Source: Actinomycetota bacterium
GTDB lineage: Bacteria > Actinomycetota > Aquicultoria > Aquicultorales > Aquicultoraceae
Assembly (NCBI GenBank): GCA_018333515.1
Contig: JAGXSZ010000008.1
Span: 1-53,646, forward strand
Length of the DNA: 53,646 nucleotides
Reading direction: 5' to 3'
Part shown: in pieces, positions 9,111 through 19,025 of the stretch
Layout: each line of letters begins with the position of its first letter
Position numbering within the stretch: the first letter of the stretch is position 1
The notes under the pieces: generated by a model
Told to the model about the DNA's origin: nothing
Databases searched by the model: none
What the model saw: only the letters and a program-made list of their open reading frames with translations
Program-made: the position numbers and the translations under genes

Positions 9111-9857
9111 CTACGCCAACTCCTCCAGCACCTCTGCCGGGATGTCGAAGTTGCCGTAGGCGTCTTGGACGTCGTCGTTGTCGTCCAGGGCGTCCATGAA
9201 TCTTAAGACCTTGGCGGCCTCGTCTTTGGTGAGCGCGACGGGGGTCTTGGGGATCATCGATATCTCGGAGAGGGTGACGGGTATGCCGTGCTCTTCGATG
9301 GCCTTCTTGACGGCGTTAAGCTCGGTGGGCTCGGTGGTTATCTGCCACTGGTCGCCTTCGTCGGTCATGTCCTCGGCGCCTGCTTCGACTGCAAAGGTAA
9401 ATAGCTCGTCCTCGGCGATGGGGTGGCTTTTGTCGACCGCGATGACGCCTTTTCTGTCGAACATCCAGCCCACGGAGCCGGACGCGCCCATATTGCCGCC
9501 GTATTTGGTGAAGACGTGGCGGACATCCGAGGCGGTGCGGTTGCGGTTGTCCGTCATGACGTCGACCATGATGGCGACACCGGCGGGGCCGAACCCCTCA
9601 TAGGTCAGCTCCTCGTAGTTGACGGCCTCAAGCTCGCCTGCGCCCTTCTTCACGGCCCTGTCTATATTGTCGGCCGGCATACTGTAGCTTCTGGCCTTCT
9701 CTATAGCATTGGCGAGAGTCGCGTTCATGTCGGGATTGCTGCCGTTGCGGGCGGCAACCATTATCGCCCGGCTTAGCTTTCCGAAAAGCTTGCCGCGCTT
9801 GGCGTCCTCCCTGCCCTTTTTATGTTTGATTGTCGCCCACTTAGAATGCCCTGACAT
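9111..9857 (-). CDS. YebC/PmpR-family protein
   Basis: The 248-residue product begins MSGHSKWATIKHKKG and continues with the typical family stretches (LARAIEKARSYSMPADNIDRAVKKG, YEGFGPAGVAIMVD, NRTASDVRHVFTKYGGNMG, GSVGWMFDRKG). YebC proteins are known as transcriptional regulators and, in recent work, as ribosome-associated factors that relieve proline stalling. The ATG overlaps the pdxT stop (TGATG), so it is translated in the pdxS-pdxT-yebC unit. Its usual neighbour ruvC lies 420 bp downstream on the same strand. Confidence 0.95.
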   Translation of the reverse strand: MSGHSKWATIKHKKGREDAKRGKLFGKLSRAIMVAARNGSNPDMNATLANAIEKARSYSMPADNIDRAVKKGAGELEAVNYEELTYEGFGPAGVAIMVDVMTDNRNRTASDVRHVFTKYGGNMGASGSVGWMFDRKGVIAVDKSHPIAEDELFTFAVEAGAEDMTDEGDQWQITTEPTELNAVKKAIEEHGIPVTLSEISMIPKTPVALTKDEAAKVLRFMDALDDNDDVQDAYGNFDIPAEVLEELA

Positions 9858-10432
9858 CAAGACTCCTCTATCATGTCCAGGAAGTATTTGTGTATGCGCA
9901 CGTCCCCGGTGAGTTCGGGGTGAAACGCCGAGACGAGATACTGGTTCTGCCTCGCCATCACCTTGATATTATCAAATTCGGCAAGCGTTTGGACACCCTC
10001 GCCAATCGCTTCTATCCGCGGGGCGCGGATGAAGACCGCCCTGAAGGACCCAATGCCCGCTATATCGAGGTCGGCCTCGAAGCTCTCCCTCTGCCTGCCG
10101 AACGCGTTGCGGCGCGCCTCGATATCCATCAAGCCCAAGAGCGGCTGACCGCCTTCGGCGATTCGCTTCGCCAAGAGTATCATGCCGGCGCAAGTCCCGT
10201 AGATCGGTTTGCCGGCCTCGCCGAACGCGCGCACGGCATCGATAAAATCGTATTCGACCATCAATTTGCCGATGGCCGTGCTCTCGCCGCCGGGTATGAT
10301 AAGCCCCGCGATGTCATCGAGTTCGCGGGGCCGCTTGACGGCGACCCCGGTCGCGCCAAGCGCTTCGATATGCCGTATGTGTTCGCGCACCGCACCCTGG
10401 AGGGCCAGCACGCCGATTTTGATATTCTTCAA
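9857..10432 (-). CDS. pdxT: pyridoxal 5'-phosphate synthase glutaminase subunit
   Basis: PdxT hydrolyses glutamine and channels ammonia to PdxS for PLP synthesis. The 191-residue class I glutaminase has GVLALQGAVREH at its N-terminus, the oxyanion region LIIPGGESTAIGKL, the nucleophile elbow PIYGTCAGMILLA (catalytic Cys), and the His/Glu pair in YLVSAFHPELTGD. It starts with TTG at 10432, immediately after the pdxS stop, and its stop overlaps the yebC ATG. The rare start codon fits tight coupling to pdxS. Confidence 0.96.
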   Translation of the reverse strand: MKNIKIGVLALQGAVREHIRHIEALGATGVAVKRPRELDDIAGLIIPGGESTAIGKLMVEYDFIDAVRAFGEAGKPIYGTCAGMILLAKRIAEGGQPLLGLMDIEARRNAFGRQRESFEADLDIAGIGSFRAVFIRAPRIEAIGEGVQTLAEFDNIKVMARQNQYLVSAFHPELTGDVRIHKYFLDMIEES

Positions 10433-10435
10433 TGT

Positions 10436-11320
<885 letters not shown>

Positions 11321-11467
11321 TTATTCATTCTTCCTTTCAATGTTGGGCTATTTACGGCGACCTCAATCGCGGCAATCTAGGTCATAGGCCGGATTAATTC
11401 CCATCATACAAGAATAAATACCAGGTCGCAACTGCATACATTTGAGCGAAAGGCCAAAAACGGCCTG

Positions 11468-12295
11468 CTATTTCTGGCAGTGCGAACAGATGTGAGTCCC
11501 GCGCCCCGCGACCTTTATCTTTTCGACGACGCCGGGGCAACCGCCGGGGCACGGCTTTCCGGTCTGCCCGTAGACGCTGAGAAGGTTGTGGTAATTGCCG
11601 GGGTTGCCGAATAAGTCAACGAAGAGCGAGAACGAACTTCCCCGCTCGGCGACGGCGCGGGTAAGAATAGAGCGGATGCCCTCATACATCCGCGCACTCT
11701 CGGCGGCGCTGAGCGAGCCCGCGCGACGCAGCGGGTGGACGCGCGCGTAAAAAAGAATCTCATCGACGTAGATATTGCCGAGGCCGGCGACGAACGACTG
11801 GTCGAGAAGGAGCGCCTTGATGCAGGCCCGGGGCCTGCGCGCCAGCCGCTCCCCGAAGACCTCGAGCGTGAAATCATCGGCCAACGGCTCCGGCCCCAAG
11901 TGGGCGAATTCGGGCGCTTGCGTAACGTCCGCCCCGGAGAGCAGTTTGACATAGCCGAAGAGGCGAAAGTCTTTATAGCGTAGTTCGTAGCCGTTATCGA
12001 GGACGAAGACGACTTGGGTCTTCTCCTTCCGCTCGATGCCGGCCGGCCGGTACAAGAGCGAGCCCGCCATCATCAAATGAAAAAGGAGTGTATCGCCCGA
12101 TGACAGGTGGAGCATGATGATTTTGGCTCGCCTACCCGCCCCGGTTATGGTGGCGCCTTCGACTCGCCGGGCAAACTCGGTTGCGTCCATGCGCAGAACC
12201 CGCTCGACAGCGATGTCGACCCCGGTGATTCGCAGGCCGACCACCGTATCTTCCAGTTCGCGTTTGATAGTCTCGGTCTCCGGCAGCTCGGGCAA
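11468..12295 (-). CDS. mutM: formamidopyrimidine-DNA glycosylase (MutM/Fpg)
   Basis: This enzyme removes oxidised purines such as 8-oxoguanine and nicks the abasic site. The 275-residue product starts MPELPETETIKREL, with catalytic Pro2 and Glu3, has the H2TH region (LLDQSFVAGLGNIYVDEILFYARVHPLR), and ends with a zinc finger. The first Cys pair is spaced CPGGC (Cys-X3-Cys) instead of the common Cys-X2-Cys; the second is CSHC, followed by QK. It appears to be transcribed singly, with 148 bp between it and pdxS. Confidence 0.96.
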   Translation of the reverse strand: MPELPETETIKRELEDTVVGLRITGVDIAVERVLRMDATEFARRVEGATITGAGRRAKIIMLHLSSGDTLLFHLMMAGSLLYRPAGIERKEKTQVVFVLDNGYELRYKDFRLFGYVKLLSGADVTQAPEFAHLGPEPLADDFTLEVFGERLARRPRACIKALLLDQSFVAGLGNIYVDEILFYARVHPLRRAGSLSAAESARMYEGIRSILTRAVAERGSSFSLFVDLFGNPGNYHNLLSVYGQTGKPCPGGCPGVVEKIKVAGRGTHICSHCQK

Positions 12296-12488
12296 GGTAT
12301 CCCTTCTTGGTTCGGTTGAGGTTATGCCTTACAGTATATCTATTGGATGGGCGCAATATCCAGACTATCGAGTATCTTCCCCATAAGAAGCGGCCGATAA
12401 CGGATAAGCGCTCGGGGAGCTTTCATGTTAAGCTCTTAGTGCTTGGGGAATATAATCGTATGCAAAGATAAACCGATTCGGAGGCGGC

Positions 12489-13190
12489 ATGTTATTACCC
12501 ATCCGCGATGAAAACCCTACGCGGCGGTTTCCTTATCTGACAATCGCGCTGCTCATTATGAACGTGGCGGTCTTTATCGTCATGCTGCGGTTGCCCGACG
12601 AAGCCGCGGTCAACACCTTTTTCGCCGCGTATGCGATGTACCCGCATGCGGTCGTGACGGGAATGCCGGTGACCGCGGACTCCATCGAACCGGTCTATCT
12701 TACCATCTTCACCTCTATGTTCTTGCACGGGGGTTTTCTGCACATCGCCTTTAATATGTTATTCTTGTGGATTTTCGGGAACAACATCGAGGACGCGCTG
12801 GGGCGCGGCAAGTTTCTCGTGTTCTACTTCGCGACCGGGGTCGCGGGCGCACTCGCCCACATCCTGACCGACCCCAACTCGGTCATCCCGACGGTCGGGG
12901 CGAGCGGGGCGATATCCGGGATACTCGGCGCATACCTTATTCTCTACCCCAACGCGCGCGTCCTGACAATCGTTCCAATCTTCTTTTTCATACAGATAAT
13001 ACGCCTGCCCGCCATCGTGCTCATCGGGTTTTGGTTTTTGCTCCAGCTCCTTTCGGGCATCTTCGAACTCGGACTCGGGACGGACGGGGGCGGAGTCGCG
13101 TACTTCGCGCATATCGGAGGCTTTGTCGCGGGGGTCATCCTCGTGCTTTTGATGACAAAACGCCGCGGGCGACACCCGTACCTTTCGTAG
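12489..13190 (+). CDS. rhomboid-family intramembrane serine protease
   Basis: Rhomboids cleave membrane substrates within the bilayer. The 233-residue product has six or seven hydrophobic segments. It carries the loop and helix FLHGGFLHIAFNMLFLWIFG, the nucleophile motif VGASGAISGILG (catalytic Ser), and the catalytic His in YFAHIGGFVAG. Asn in the HxxxN-type motif of TM2 is present. The ATG at 12489 follows CGGAGGCG. Substrate unknown. Confidence 0.93.
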   Translation: MLLPIRDENPTRRFPYLTIALLIMNVAVFIVMLRLPDEAAVNTFFAAYAMYPHAVVTGMPVTADSIEPVYLTIFTSMFLHGGFLHIAFNMLFLWIFGNNIEDALGRGKFLVFYFATGVAGALAHILTDPNSVIPTVGASGAISGILGAYLILYPNARVLTIVPIFFFIQIIRLPAIVLIGFWFLLQLLSGIFELGLGTDGGGVAYFAHIGGFVAGVILVLLMTKRRGRHPYLS

Positions 13191-13412
13191 TATCAAGAGA
13201 CGAATTTTAATAAAAATTTTTGCGTAACGGCACGAGTCTGAGCTATTCTATTATTTAGCGCGAAAAACTCGCACAAAATTGCACAAGTATAGCTGTAGAA
13301 GCGTTCAAACTTTCATCTTATCTCAGCAGTATTCTAGGCCCACTCACCACTAGGTGGTTGAATAGTATGCGACAACTCTCAAAGAATGAGAGCCTAAGGG
13401 GAGGAGATAGTA

Positions 13413-15494
13413 TTGAAGAAGTATACAACGGCAAACATTCGAAACATAGGCCTCGTCGGCCACGGCGGATGTGGGAAGACCACGCTGACCGAGGCCCTGC
13501 TCTTTACCAGCGGCGCTATTAACCGCTTTGGAAAAATCGACGAGGGCAATACCACATCCGACTACGATCCCGAAGAAATCAGGCGTCAGTTCTCAATCAA
13601 CGCCTCCCTTGCGCCCTGCGAGTGGAACAAGCACAAAATCAACATAATAGACACACCGGGTTATACCGACTTCATCGGTGAGGTCTACGGTGCCCTGCGC
13701 GCGGTCGACATCGCCGGCGTCGTCGTCGACGCCGTCTCGGGCCTCGAGGTCCAGACCGAGCGCGTCTGGGCAATCGCCGACGATTACGGCCTGGCCAAGT
13801 TCGTAATCGTCAACCGGCTCGACAAAGAGAACGCCAACTTCGGCGAGGTGATGAGGGTACTCCAAGAGGTCTACACCGACAAGGTCACGCCCCTGCAGCT
13901 CCCAATCGGAAACGAAGCTGACTTCAAGGGCGTCGTCGATGTCTTGGACCAAAAAGCGTACACGACCGCTGGAGACAAGACGACCGCTGGTGACGTCCCC
14001 GCCGACATGGCCGACGAGGTCGCCGCCGCGCGCGAAGCGCTAATCGAGCGAATCGCCGAGAGCGACGACGCGCTCATGGAGAAGTACCTCGAAGAAGGCG
14101 AACTCTCCCCCGCCGAGATAAAGTCGGGCCTTAAAGCCGCAATCGCCTCGGGGCAAGTCATCCCGGTGACCTGCACGGCGGCGGTCGCATCCGTCGGAAT
14201 CGAGGCCTTGCTCAACGCTATCCTCGATTATCTGCCCTCGCCCGAAGAGGCCGGGGCTATTAAGGGCATCGGCGTAAAGAGCGGGGATGAGATCGAAAGA
14301 GAGCCGTCCGAGTCCGAGCCGCTTACGGCGCTCGTCTTTAAGACCGTCGCCGACCCGTATGTCGGGAAGCTCAACTACTTCAGGGTCTTCTCGGGAAGCC
14401 TTAAAGCCAACTCGACCGTACATAATGCCGAAAAAGCATCGAAAGAGCGCGTCGGGCACGTCTTCGCCGTACGCGGCAAGACACAAGAAGACGTCGAAGC
14501 GGTACCGGCCGGCGATATCGGCGCGGTCGCAAAACTCGCCGACACTATGACGAGCGACACCCTCTGCGACGAAGGCAGGGCGATAAAACTCCCGCCAATT
14601 AAATTCCCCGACCCGGTCATATCGGTGGCGGCCGCCGCCAAGACCAAGGGCGACGAGGAAAAACTCGGCACCGCCCTCAACAGGGTCGCCGAAGAAGACC
14701 CGACGCTTTCCGTCCGAAGGGACACCGAGACGCACCAGACCGTCCTCTCCGGCATGGGCGATATGCACCTCGACATCATAACCGAGCGGGTCAAGAGAAA
14801 ATTCGGCGTCGAGGCCGTCCTTTCGGCTCCGCGCATCCCTTTCAAAGAGACGATCAAGGGCGAGGCGTCGGTTCAAGGGCGCCACAAGAAGCAGTCCGGC
14901 GGGCGCGGCCAATTCGGAGACGTTTGGGTCAAAGTCGAGCCGACCCAGCGGGGTGAGGGTTTCGAGTTTGTCGATAAAATCGTCGGCGGCGTCGTGCCCC
15001 AGCAGTACCGCCCGGCGGTCGAGAAAGGCATCCGGGAGGTCATGGAGCACGGCATCATCGCCGGTTATCCGGTCGTCGATATCAGGGTGACGCTCTATGA
15101 CGGCTCGTACCACGCCGTCGACTCATCGGAGATGGCCTTTAAAATCGCCGGTTCGCTCGCGATTAAAAAAGGTTTCACAGATGCTAAGCCGATTCTCCTG
15201 GAGCCTATCATGAAGGTCGAGGTCGTCGTCCCGGAGCAGTATATGGGCGATGTCATCGGCGACCTCTCCAGCCGCCGGGGCAAGCCGCTCGGCTCCGAGT
15301 CGCGCGGGCGAAACATCGCGGTAAACGCGCTCGTTCCCTTGGCCGAGATGGCGACCTACGCGAGCACGCTGCGCTCGATATCGTCAGGCCGCGGCGCCTA
15401 TCACATGGAGTTCGACCACTACGAGGAAGTCCCGAACGAAACGGCCAAGAAGATAATCGAGGCCTACGAGAAAGAGCGGGCCGCGGGGTCGTAG
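13413..15494 (+). CDS. fusA: elongation factor G-like protein, class 2
   Basis: This five-domain translational GTPase has 693 residues. Its P-loop is GHGGCGKT (16-23), unlike canonical EF-G (AHIDAGKTT), which places it in the EF-G-2/FusA2-like group. DTPGYTDF and NRLDKE are the G3 and G4 motifs. Domain IV contains the GRGQFGDVWVKVEP stretch and domain V begins near LLEPIMKVEVVVPEQYMGDVIGDLSSRRG. It starts with TTG at 13413 behind a strong RBS (GGGGAGGAG). It is monocistronic, not in a str operon, so a housekeeping fusA probably lies elsewhere. Family members may act in ribosome recycling or stress translation. A rho-independent terminator follows at 15548. Confidence 0.93.
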   Translation: MKKYTTANIRNIGLVGHGGCGKTTLTEALLFTSGAINRFGKIDEGNTTSDYDPEEIRRQFSINASLAPCEWNKHKINIIDTPGYTDFIGEVYGALRAVDIAGVVVDAVSGLEVQTERVWAIADDYGLAKFVIVNRLDKENANFGEVMRVLQEVYTDKVTPLQLPIGNEADFKGVVDVLDQKAYTTAGDKTTAGDVPADMADEVAAAREALIERIAESDDALMEKYLEEGELSPAEIKSGLKAAIASGQVIPVTCTAAVASVGIEALLNAILDYLPSPEEAGAIKGIGVKSGDEIEREPSESEPLTALVFKTVADPYVGKLNYFRVFSGSLKANSTVHNAEKASKERVGHVFAVRGKTQEDVEAVPAGDIGAVAKLADTMTSDTLCDEGRAIKLPPIKFPDPVISVAAAAKTKGDEEKLGTALNRVAEEDPTLSVRRDTETHQTVLSGMGDMHLDIITERVKRKFGVEAVLSAPRIPFKETIKGEASVQGRHKKQSGGRGQFGDVWVKVEPTQRGEGFEFVDKIVGGVVPQQYRPAVEKGIREVMEHGIIAGYPVVDIRVTLYDGSYHAVDSSEMAFKIAGSLAIKKGFTDAKPILLEPIMKVEVVVPEQYMGDVIGDLSSRRGKPLGSESRGRNIAVNALVPLAEMATYASTLRSISSGRGAYHMEFDHYEEVPNETAKKIIEAYEKERAAGS

Positions 15495-15547
15495 AGCGGC
15501 TGTGGCGATAAAATAAAAGTGCTAAGCAATATAACATTCAGAAGTTG

Positions 15548-15577
15548 AGGAGGCGGCAGCTGGTGTCGCCTCCTTTT
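15548..15577 (+). terminator. rho-independent terminator after the EF-G gene
   Basis: An 8-bp stem AGGAGGCG/CGCCTCCT with an 11-nt loop is followed by TTTT. It lies 53 bp past the EF-G stop. It occupies the region around a TTG that could otherwise be read as the start of the next gene, which argues for the later ATG there. Confidence 0.75.
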
Positions 15578-15596
15578 GAAAATATATTGGACCATT

Positions 15597-17324
15597 ATGA
15601 AATTATTACCGTTCATCGCTTGGCTTAAAAACTATAAAAAAGGCTATCTGCCTCGGGATTTAATAGCCGGCATCACTATCGCCGTCGTGCTTATTCCCCA
15701 GTCGATGTCCTACGCCATGATAGCGGGCATTCCCCCGGTATACGGGCTCTACGCGGCCGCCTTGCCTCCGATAATCGCCGCCCTCTGGGGTAGGTCGAGC
15801 CTGCTGGCCACGGGTCCCGTCGCCATGGTAAGCCTCCTGGTCTTTACCTCCATTATCCCGTTCGAAAAGCCGGGCAGCCCCGAGTTTATCTCCATAGCGA
15901 TAATGCTCGCGTTAATGGTCGGCGCCGTACAAATTTTAATGGGCGTTTTTAAGTTGGGCTATCTGATGCGATTCGTTTCCCACCCCGTGATTGTCGGGTT
16001 CACCAATGCCGCCGCCATTATCATCGCCGCCACACAGGTCAAGCATATTCTGGGCATCGAGGTTAGAGGCAGCGAATTCATATTTCAGTTGTTCCTTGAG
16101 ATAGGCAGAAACCTGGCCGACACGAATCCGTATACGCTGGGAATCGGAACTCTCTCTTTTATCATCATAATAACCGGCAAAAAGATACACGATAACTTTC
16201 CCGGCGCCATGGTCGCCTCGATAGCAACCGGCGCCCTCGTCTATCTTGCCGGACTGAACGACCTCGGCGTAAAAATCGTTGGCGAAATCCCCGCGGGCCT
16301 ACCAACGCCCGCGTTGACCCTGGTAAACTTTGAGACCGCGGCACGCCTAGTCGGCCCAGCCCTGGTTATAGCGATAATCGGGTTCATGGAAGCCCTCGCG
16401 ATCGCCAAGACCGTCTCGAAGCAAATTCACGAAAAGGTCGATGTCAATCAAGAGCTGATAGGCCAAGGCGCGGCCAACACCGTCGGTTATCTGTTCGGGG
16501 CATACCCGGTAAGCGGATCGTTCTCAAGGACTGCCGTTAACCTACAGATCGGCGGTAAAACCGCGTTATCGAATGTCTTTTCCGGTCTGGCGGTAATAAT
16601 AACGCTCTTGTTCTTTACATCCGCGTTTTATTACCTCCCGAACGCGACGCTTGCCGCTATAGTCATGTCCGCCGTCATCGGCCTGGTAAAACACACTCAA
16701 TTCATCAAGCTTTACAAGACCAACAAGACCGATGGTGCGGTCGCCTTTATCACCTTCATATTCGCCTTCATAACCAAGCCCGATTACGCCATATTCATCG
16801 GGATAGCGGTCTCCTTGATATTGTTCCTGTGGGCATCGATGAGCCCCCGCGTCGTCGTATTGACGAGAAACCCCAAGACCGAGATGTTCGAGAATGCCGA
16901 GATATCCCATCTGCCGACTTGTCCGCAGATACTCTTCGTTAGACTTGATTCCTCGATATACTTCGCGAACGCGGAATATATTACCGAAGATTTGCTCAAG
17001 AAAATAAGGGGTGGGGTAAGCGGTCTCAAGTATGTGCTCTTAGACATGGAGGCCGTCAACCATATCGACGCGACCGGGGTCGATGAACTAACTTCGCTGT
17101 TATCCGAGATAAAAGCGCTAGGGCTGGAGCTTTATTTTGCGAATATAAAGAAACCGGTAAAAGAAGTTCTGACCAATTCAACTTTCATAAAGCTCCTGGA
17201 GCACACGTGTTGCCTCGACTCCAAGGGAGATTCTATCGCGATGCTCTTTGAGGCGCTCGACCACGACTACTGCAAGAACAGATGCCCCTATCGAGTCTTC
17301 GAGGAATGCGCGGCCGTAAAATAA
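15597..17324 (+). CDS. SulP-family anion permease with C-terminal STAS domain
   Basis: SulP (SLC26-like) proteins carry sulfate, bicarbonate or other anions. The 575-residue product shows the family N-terminus (DLIAGITIAVVLIPQSMSYA), repeated hydrophobic segments up to about residue 410, the signature GSFSRTAVN near the middle, and a cytoplasmic STAS domain (about 430-555) with YVLLDMEAVNHIDATGVDEL. The C-terminus carries three Cys residues (HTCCLDS, YCKNRCPYRVFEECAA), which is unusual. I chose the ATG at 15597 because the upstream TTG lies inside a terminator. Substrate cannot be fixed from sequence. Confidence 0.93.
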   Translation: MKLLPFIAWLKNYKKGYLPRDLIAGITIAVVLIPQSMSYAMIAGIPPVYGLYAAALPPIIAALWGRSSLLATGPVAMVSLLVFTSIIPFEKPGSPEFISIAIMLALMVGAVQILMGVFKLGYLMRFVSHPVIVGFTNAAAIIIAATQVKHILGIEVRGSEFIFQLFLEIGRNLADTNPYTLGIGTLSFIIIITGKKIHDNFPGAMVASIATGALVYLAGLNDLGVKIVGEIPAGLPTPALTLVNFETAARLVGPALVIAIIGFMEALAIAKTVSKQIHEKVDVNQELIGQGAANTVGYLFGAYPVSGSFSRTAVNLQIGGKTALSNVFSGLAVIITLLFFTSAFYYLPNATLAAIVMSAVIGLVKHTQFIKLYKTNKTDGAVAFITFIFAFITKPDYAIFIGIAVSLILFLWASMSPRVVVLTRNPKTEMFENAEISHLPTCPQILFVRLDSSIYFANAEYITEDLLKKIRGGVSGLKYVLLDMEAVNHIDATGVDELTSLLSEIKALGLELYFANIKKPVKEVLTNSTFIKLLEHTCCLDSKGDSIAMLFEALDHDYCKNRCPYRVFEECAAVK

Positions 17325-17402
17325 TTTTTCTACAGTCGAACATCGATAGTCGAACACATCCGGCGAGATGAAATAGTCGCGCCGGCCGCTTCGAAGCGGA
17401 AT

Positions 17403-17432
17403 TTGACTCGATACCCCCGGAGGGCTTATAAT
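17403..17432 (+). promoter_or_regulatory. sigma70 promoter of the BASS transporter
   Basis: -35 TTGACT (17403-17408), 18-bp spacer, -10 TATAAT (17427-17432). The -10 overlaps the CsoR-type palindrome, so a bound repressor would block transcription. Confidence 0.7.
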
Positions 17433-17448
17433 ACCCCCCAGGGGTATT
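17430..17448. promoter_or_regulatory. CsoR/CstR-type operator palindrome
   Basis: The sequence AATACCCCCCAGGGGTATT is an inverted repeat (AATACCCC-3-GGGGTATT). It resembles the ATACCCC...GGGGTAT operators of the CsoR/CstR/FrmR (DUF156) family of copper or persulfide sensors. It covers the -10 and the transcription start of the downstream gene. No csoR-like gene lies in the window. Confidence 0.6.
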
Positions 17449-17486
17449 TTTATTTGGTCTATTAACTATAATGGAGGAGTGATATC

Positions 17487-18473
17487 GTGCGAATCTTATT
17501 AACGAGGGTCTCCAGACACCTTGTCGTCCTCATACCCGCGTCGATGCTGCTCGGTTTTGCCGCCGGGCTGGTGTGGGACGTCTCGTGGTTCAAAAGCCTG
17601 GTTTTACCGGCGACATTTCTTATGATCTATCCTATGATGGTCAACTTCAAGCCGCAGGCCGCGCTCTCGATGAAAGATAGTAAGCCCGTGGCCGCATCGC
17701 TCGTACAGAACTTCGCCATCATCCCGCTCATCGGATTCGGGCTGGGAAGCCTCTTCTTTGCCGATAGGCCGGAGCTATTTATCGGGCTTATCCTGGCCTC
17801 TCTCTTCCCGACGAGCGGTATGACGATTTCCTGGACGGGCTTTGCTAAGGGTAATGTCGAAGCGGCGGTCAAGATGACCGTTGTCGGCCTGATAGTGGGC
17901 GCGCTCGTCGCACCATTCTACCTGCAAGCATTAGCGGGCAAGCTGATACCGGTAAACATCACGGAAGTATCTCTGCAGATTCTGCTTATCGTCTTCCTGC
18001 CGATGATTCTCGGTTGGGCCACACGGAAAAGCCTTGTCGAAACCGTCGGTAAGGTGGCGTTCCAGAAGAAATGGGCACCGATATTCCCCGGCATCAGCAC
18101 CATAGGGGTGCTCGTCATCGTATTTATCGCTATCGCGCTCAAAGCTAAAGGACTCGTCGCATCACCCGACGTGCTCCCTGCGATACTCGTCCCGTTGGCG
18201 ATATTTTACGCCATCAACTTCTTGCTCAGCACTGTCGTAGGCAAGCTGTTCTTCGATAGGGATAACGCCATCGCTCTGGTTTACGGCACGGTCATGCGAA
18301 ACCTCTCGATTGCGCTCGGCATCGCGGTTACCGCGTTCGGGCCACAGACCGCGCTGGTGCTCGCCGTTGGCTATATAATCCAGGTCCAGGCGGCCGCATG
18401 GTATGTCAAATTCACTCCGTCGGTCTTCGGCCCCGCGCTAGAGGAAGTGCGCGCGTCTTCGTCCGCCGCGTAG
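17487..18473 (+). CDS. BASS/ACR3-like transporter (arsenite or organic anion efflux)
   Basis: The 328-residue integral membrane protein has about ten hydrophobic segments and the bile acid:Na+ symporter/arsenical resistance-3 fold: LPATFLMIYPMMVNF in TM2 and LFPTSGMTISWTGFAKGN in the middle. I do not see the conserved Cys of true Acr3 in TM4, so arsenite specificity is uncertain; a thiol-linked or organic anion is possible. The start is GTG at 17487 after GGAGGAG. The gene has its own promoter with a CsoR-type palindrome, pointing to control by a thiol- or metal-sensing repressor. A 20-bp hairpin follows. An ArsR gene lies 550 bp downstream on the opposite strand. Confidence 0.85.
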   Translation: MRILLTRVSRHLVVLIPASMLLGFAAGLVWDVSWFKSLVLPATFLMIYPMMVNFKPQAALSMKDSKPVAASLVQNFAIIPLIGFGLGSLFFADRPELFIGLILASLFPTSGMTISWTGFAKGNVEAAVKMTVVGLIVGALVAPFYLQALAGKLIPVNITEVSLQILLIVFLPMILGWATRKSLVETVGKVAFQKKWAPIFPGISTIGVLVIVFIAIALKAKGLVASPDVLPAILVPLAIFYAINFLLSTVVGKLFFDRDNAIALVYGTVMRNLSIALGIAVTAFGPQTALVLAVGYIIQVQAAAWYVKFTPSVFGPALEEVRASSSAA

Positions 18474-18497
18474 CTCCCCAGTACTTAGGTCCCATTA

Positions 18498-18539
18498 GCA
18501 CAACTGAAAAGCGCCCCTTGGGGCGCTTTTCAGTTGTGC
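18498..18539. terminator. bidirectional terminator-like hairpin
   Basis: A perfect 20-bp inverted repeat has only a 2-nt loop (18518-18519). Arms contain GAAAAGCGCCCC and GGGGCGCTTTTC, so a T-run lies within the right arm in either direction. It sits 25 bp past the BASS gene stop. Confidence 0.75.
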
Positions 18540-19025
18540 CGATTCCGTTGTTCTTAACATTACCCTCATGGGATGTTCACTCTTTTATACAGCACTGGCC
18601 ACGCTAGTCGGCGTCGCCAGTCACGCCACTTTGAAATCGCTTGTTCATGTTATTGTTACATTTGTTTATTTTACCATTACATATGCCATTCTAGCGGCAG
18701 TGTTTATTATTTTTTAACGATATCACCAGCATGCTCACCTCGCGAGCCAATAGCACTACCATCTACCGCTAGCGCCGCCGCCACCGGAGCCGCCCACGAA
18801 AAGCGCCGATACACCACAAAGTGACAATCGGCTCTTTTAGCTATTTGTAAATTGCATACGCAAACTTGGAAATTAAAATAAAGCCTTTTACTGTCTTGCT
18901 CAGGACCGAGCCGTTTTAAGTCGTGCTCAGGACTATAATCCTTTGCCTTCGCAACAATGCGCCACCGGACGCAACATGTATTTCTTCAAGTTGACACCTC
19001 CCGCCTTTAATTCATTCTACGTAAC
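18540..19025. other. gap with one possible short peptide
   Basis: No full-size gene is supported. The minus strand holds the RBS-preceded 18-codon frame at 18933-18989. Downstream of it are two imperfect copies of GTCCTGAGCA about 30 bp apart. The rest shows no clear element. Confidence 0.4.
18933..18989 (-). CDS. possible 18-residue Cys-containing peptide downstream of arsR
   Basis: A TTG-initiated frame lies 36 bp after the ArsR-family gene, with a strong Shine-Dalgarno GGGAGGTG five bases upstream. The product reads MKKYMLRPVAHCCEGKGL, with a vicinal Cys pair next to His that could bind thiophilic metal. It could equally be the truncated start of a lost gene. No homolog is recognised. Confidence 0.3.
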   Translation of the reverse strand: MKKYMLRPVAHCCEGKGL

